DNA of 7,237 nucleotides from Paramuribaculum sp. (lineage in GTDB: Bacteria; Bacteroidota; Bacteroidia; Bacteroidales; Muribaculaceae), in NCBI GenBank assembly GCA_029058705.1, contig JAIDXA010000205.1:1-7237 (forward strand), given 5' to 3'. This document shows, in pieces, positions 4,634 to 7,237 of the stretch; position 1 is the first letter of the stretch; every line of letters starts with the position of its first letter. The notes beneath the pieces are model-generated. The model was given only the letters and a program-made list of their open reading frames with translations, ran no database searches and was not told the origin of the DNA. The position numbers and the translations under genes are program-made.

Positions 4634-6973
4634 TCAGTCAACCATTATTTCATCAACAAAAATAAAAGCCGGTTTGCCGATTCCGGCACCGTGCCATACG
4701 GGTATATCGTCGAGACAAGTCAATTTGACACGGACATAGCGAGTTTTGACTGGATCGAATTTGAGAGTATGGGTGCGGATTTCGGTGATGTGATCGTCCG
4801 GCTGAGTATAGGTTGCAGATGCTACAGGGGTGAAATCAGTTCCGTTGTCGGAAATCTCCACTACGGCTTCCGGAGTATCGAAAATCCAGTCGGCGGTAGC
4901 GACGAGAGCATTGTATGCGACACTGCTTATCTCCTGTTCTCTGCCGAGATCAATTGTAGCGTCGAGGGTCTCTCCGTTGAAGCCAAGCCATTGGCCGGTG
5001 TTGAACGCCTCGCCACCGAAACGTCCGTCCGTCAGCAAACCGGGTCCAAAAGAAGCATAGCGAGAATGGGGGGGATTCTTCAGGGTGACGGTAGAGCTTG
5101 TCGCCTTGTTGAATGAAACACTGTCTGTCCATTCATGTGAACGTCCGTCGGGACGGATAACCACGGCACGTATGACAGCAGATTCTGTCAGGCTCACAGG
5201 CCCTGTATAGAGATTCGAGGATTCAGTCGGAGTCGAACCATCGAGGGTGTAATAGATAGGAGCGTCATCGATTGTCGACAAAGTAGCCGTTATCGCATGA
5301 TTGGCCGGATCCGCTGCCAGATTGCCAAGGACGTCAAAGACGAATTTGGCATAATTATAGCCTTGTTTCTTATATTGTCCGATCAATTGCGGCAGTCGTT
5401 TCGAGAAATAAGCATAGTCCTTCTGAGCGGGTTCAGTCCACTGCACTTCCGACATCGCGGCCAGACGTGGAAGCTCCATGAACTGCACGTGAGAGTAGGT
5501 AGGGATATATTCGGTCCAGAGGTTTGCCTGCGCGCCGATGATGTGCTTCGCCTGATCGGGAGTCAGATCGCCGCTTACCGGCTCAAGCGAATAGACCTTT
5601 TCAACCGGAACATAACCTCCGATTCCAAGAGGTTCATTATCGGGATTGGTGCTCTGATAATAGTCAAAGTAGCAGAAATTTGTCGGAGTGAGAATAGCGT
5701 CGTGGCCCTGTTTGGCACTTTCGGCAGCGGCTTCGGCACCGCGCCATGCCATCACAGTCGCTCCCGGGAAGAGACCGCCTTCAAGTATTTCATCCCATCC
5801 GATCATTTTTCTGTCGCGGGAGGCAAGGGTTTTGGCCGCGCGTTCCATCACGAAGTTCTGGAGTTTCTGCTCTGCCGAACTATGACTGTCTGACTTTAGT
5901 CCGAGAGATTCAATGCGAGCCTGGCATTTCGGACATTTCTCCCATTTGTCTTTCGGACACTCGTCGCCACCGATATGTATGTATTCCGATGGGAAGATAT
6001 CCATCACCTCACCGAGAACATCGTCAATGAATTCAAGAGTCTTGTCGTTGCCTGCACAGAGAACATCTTTGGCCACGCCCCACTGCTGCCAGACCTCATA
6101 GGAGCCGCCTGTACATCCCATTTCGGGATATGCGGCGAGAGCTCCGAGCATATGTCCGGGAAGATCTATTTCGGGTATTACGGTTATGTGGCGGTCTGCG
6201 GCATATTTCACGATGTCGCGCGCCTCGTCCTGTGTGTAATAGCCACCATATGGAATTCCGTCGTATTTTCCGGAATTATGTCCGATGACAGTTCCTCCAC
6301 GCTTCGACCCTATCTCTGTCAACTTAGGATATTTCTTTATTTCAAGACGCCATCCCTGGTCGTCGGTGATGTGCCAGTGGAAGCGGTTGATATTGTGGAG
6401 AGCCAGCATGTCGATGAACGATTTGACGGAGTCGGCCGGGAAATAATGGCGCGAGGTGTCGAAGTGCGCTCCGCGATAACCGAAACGCGGGGCATCCGAA
6501 ATCGACACTGCCGGAAAAACAAATTCGTCGCCAGCTTCCGATTGAGCCGGAATAGATTTGCGAAGAGTCTGGATTCCATAGAAATTACCGGCTGCGGAAG
6601 CGCCGCTGACGGTTATCCTGTCAGAGTTCACATTAAGCGTATAAGCCTCAGGGGAAGATGCTTCAGATGAAGAAATCTCAAGCACAATCGCATTCTTTTT
6701 TGGAGCTTTAGTAACAATCCGCGGTGCGGTTCCGGTCAGTTCTTTAAGATAACCGGCAAGAAGTTCGGCATTTTTCTTAAGCTGCGCCGAACCTTTCGGC
6801 ACAACAATGACCGTTTTCTGATTAAACACAAATGGCAAGCCGCGTGATGGCATGACACGTTGAGGCAAAGGAATGACCTCATAGTTGGCTGTCAGCTCGG
6901 CAGCATTGGCGGCACCGGCTGTCAGAACGACCGCGGCTGCGACAGAGGCAGCACGCCTGAGCAGTTTATTCAT
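4634..6973 (-). CDS. Secreted GH20 beta-N-acetylhexosaminidase with C-terminal chitobiase and F5/8 type C domains
   Basis: Exo-hydrolase, 779 aa, removing terminal beta-linked GlcNAc or GalNAc from glycans by substrate-assisted catalysis. Layout: signal peptide (1-24, cleavage likely after ANA); GH20b-type N-terminal domain (about 30-160); GH20 catalytic barrel (about 163-520); chitobiase/hexosaminidase C-terminal beta domain with YYTLDGSTPT (574-583); and an F5/8 type C (discoidin, CBM32-like) domain (about 628-779). By comparison with characterised GH20 enzymes the catalytic pair is Asp337-Glu338 in HIGGDE. Arg167, Asp270, His274, Trp393, Trp410, Tyr435, Asp437, Trp486 and Glu488 occupy the usual substrate-pocket positions, so the enzyme should be active. 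There is no lipobox, so it is probably periplasmic or secreted. A strong promoter lies just upstream at 7011-7041 and the gene appears monocistronic. No SusC/SusD or other glycosidase is adjacent in the window. Exact glycan source (mucin, host N-glycan, chitin oligomers) cannot be decided. Confidence 0.96.
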   Translation of the reverse strand: MNKLLRRAASVAAAVVLTAGAANAAELTANYEVIPLPQRVMPSRGLPFVFNQKTVIVVPKGSAQLKKNAELLAGYLKELTGTAPRIVTKAPKKNAIVLEISSSEASSPEAYTLNVNSDRITVSGASAAGNFYGIQTLRKSIPAQSEAGDEFVFPAVSISDAPRFGYRGAHFDTSRHYFPADSVKSFIDMLALHNINRFHWHITDDQGWRLEIKKYPKLTEIGSKRGGTVIGHNSGKYDGIPYGGYYTQDEARDIVKYAADRHITVIPEIDLPGHMLGALAAYPEMGCTGGSYEVWQQWGVAKDVLCAGNDKTLEFIDDVLGEVMDIFPSEYIHIGGDECPKDKWEKCPKCQARIESLGLKSDSHSSAEQKLQNFVMERAAKTLASRDRKMIGWDEILEGGLFPGATVMAWRGAEAAAESAKQGHDAILTPTNFCYFDYYQSTNPDNEPLGIGGYVPVEKVYSLEPVSGDLTPDQAKHIIGAQANLWTEYIPTYSHVQFMELPRLAAMSEVQWTEPAQKDYAYFSKRLPQLIGQYKKQGYNYAKFVFDVLGNLAADPANHAITATLSTIDDAPIYYTLDGSTPTESSNLYTGPVSLTESAVIRAVVIRPDGRSHEWTDSVSFNKATSSTVTLKNPPHSRYASFGPGLLTDGRFGGEAFNTGQWLGFNGETLDATIDLGREQEISSVAYNALVATADWIFDTPEAVVEISDNGTDFTPVASATYTQPDDHITEIRTHTLKFDPVKTRYVRVKLTCLDDIPVWHGAGIGKPAFIFVDEIMVD

Positions 6974-7010
6974 AAATGGAATTTTAAGGTAATTGGATTT
7001 CTAAGAAACA

Positions 7011-7041
7011 CAAAGTTAACACATTTCGCCCGCATGTGCAA
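7011..7041 (-). promoter_or_regulatory. Bacteroidota-type promoter of the hexosaminidase gene
   Basis: Reading leftward, TTG (plus-strand CAA, 7039-7041) is followed after 20 nt by TAACTTTG (plus-strand CAAAGTTA, 7011-7018), an exact match to the -7 consensus TAnnTTTG at standard spacing. Transcription would start near 7004-7006, giving a leader of roughly 30 nt before the ATG at 6973. The leader is A/T-rich with no Shine-Dalgarno sequence, as is common in this phylum. This is the best promoter in the window. Confidence 0.75.
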
Positions 7042-7170
7042 CCCCCACACCCAAGATTGCCACAGCTGACATTTAAAAACTTTTCTCCAATCGTCCTAAA
7101 GTCAAAGTCGAAAAGCAATTTTCACCTGCATAGCTTCATTTTTTGAGGCAGCAGGGTTGAAACGGCTCTC

Positions 7171-7206
7171 GGCGGGGATGGGGCTTGATAAAGCCCCAGC
7201 CCCGCC
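7171..7206. repeat. Long GC-rich palindrome (stem-loop)
   Basis: GGCGGGG (7171-7177) pairs with CCCCGCC (7200-7206), and TGGGGCTT (7179-7186) pairs with AAGCCCCA (7191-7198). One mismatch (7178 A with 7199 G) separates the two helices and the loop is GATA. A 15-bp stem of this GC content would be very stable on either strand. Neither side carries a T-run, so it is not a textbook intrinsic terminator. It could be the 3' end of a gene to the right, a leader structure, or a dispersed intergenic palindrome. Confidence 0.65.
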
Positions 7207-7208
7207 CC

Positions 7209-7231
7209 GCCGGGGGGTGGGTCCACCCGGC
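7209..7231. repeat. Second GC-rich hairpin beside the palindrome
   Basis: GCCGGG (7209-7214) is complementary to CCCGGC (7226-7231). As an alternative fold, GGGTG (7215-7219) pairs with CACCC (7224-7228) around the loop GGTC. It starts only two bases after the palindrome at 7171-7206, so the two form a tandem structured block that runs to the edge of the window. No coding sequence is recognisable from 6974 to 7237 apart from the promoter already listed. Confidence 0.45.
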
Positions 7232-7237
7232 CGAAAG

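Noticed and set aside
5297..5893. Open frame of 198 codons on the plus strand, antisense to the hexosaminidase
   Set aside because: It is fully inside the GH20 catalytic region with no promoter or ribosome-binding site, and the translation resembles no family.
5975..6670. Open frame of 231 codons on the plus strand, antisense to the hexosaminidase
   Set aside because: It lies wholly inside the well-supported GH20 gene, its translation has no recognisable motif and an irregular Cys/Arg/His-rich composition typical of a shadow frame.
4634..6973. Possible frameshift or catalytic loss in the long hexosaminidase gene
   Set aside because: The frame is continuous from signal peptide to the end of the F5/8 domain, and Asp337-Glu338 and the pocket residues are all present.
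7115..7132. Five-codon leftward frame (MKLCR then stop) as a possible leader peptide upstream of the hexosaminidase
   Set aside because: It lies upstream of the strong promoter at 7011-7041, so it would not be in that transcript, and such short frames occur by chance.
7174..7221. G-quadruplex potential from four G-runs on the plus strand
   Set aside because: The second and third G-runs are about 28 nt apart and the first two are paired in a stable stem, so the hairpins explain the sequence better.
1..7237. CRISPR array, tRNA, rRNA, IS element, phage or toxin-antitoxin module
   Set aside because: No regularly spaced direct repeats, cloverleaf, transposase frame, target-site duplications or paired small genes were seen on either strand.

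Overview
The window looks like chromosomal DNA of a gut Bacteroidota, most likely order Bacteroidales and plausibly Muribaculaceae or a relative. The reasons are promoters of the Bacteroidota form (TTG about 20 nt upstream of TAnnTTTG), weak or absent Shine-Dalgarno sequences, a GH20 hexosaminidase carrying a discoidin-like C-terminal domain, and a lipoprotein with a DUF2807 'head GIN' domain. The family-level placement is inference. There are no mobile elements, CRISPR arrays, tRNA or rRNA genes, and none of the five genes is visibly broken.

Layout from left to right: (1) positions 1-87 hold a GC-rich hairpin with a T-run, reading as a rightward terminator for a gene outside the window. (2) 88-3621 is a leftward block. 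Its transcription order is a DAACS-family (GltPh-like) cation-coupled amino acid/dicarboxylate symporter (3621-2443), then an ABC ATPase (2356-1436), then its ABC-2 type permease (1389-88); the last two form a NatAB/YhaQP-type exporter. (3) 3622-3755 is an AT-rich divergent promoter region. (4) 3756-4526 is a rightward lipoprotein with a seven-rung Ser-Ser-Gly repeat, predicted to fold as a beta-helix. (5) 4527-4633 is a convergent intergenic gap with one strong stem-loop. (6) 4634-6973 is a leftward, secreted, multidomain GH20 beta-N-acetylhexosaminidase with a well-formed promoter at 7011-7041. (7) 7042-7237 is non-coding and ends in tandem GC-rich hairpins.

How the genes work together: the ATPase and permease clearly form one exporter. 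The symporter may be co-transcribed with them (86 bp gap), so the block could pair a sodium-driven importer with an exporter of a class that includes Na+ extruders; this is speculative. The hexosaminidase trims terminal GlcNAc/GalNAc from glycans in the periplasm or cell envelope and is not next to SusC/SusD genes here. The lipoprotein's function is unknown.

No obviously new system is present. The best leads are the symporter, in which several canonical substrate and sodium ligands are replaced (Arg to Gly in TM8; the NMDGT motif reads HMSGS), the SSG-repeat lipoprotein with a near-recent internal duplication, and the GC-rich hairpins at the two window edges.
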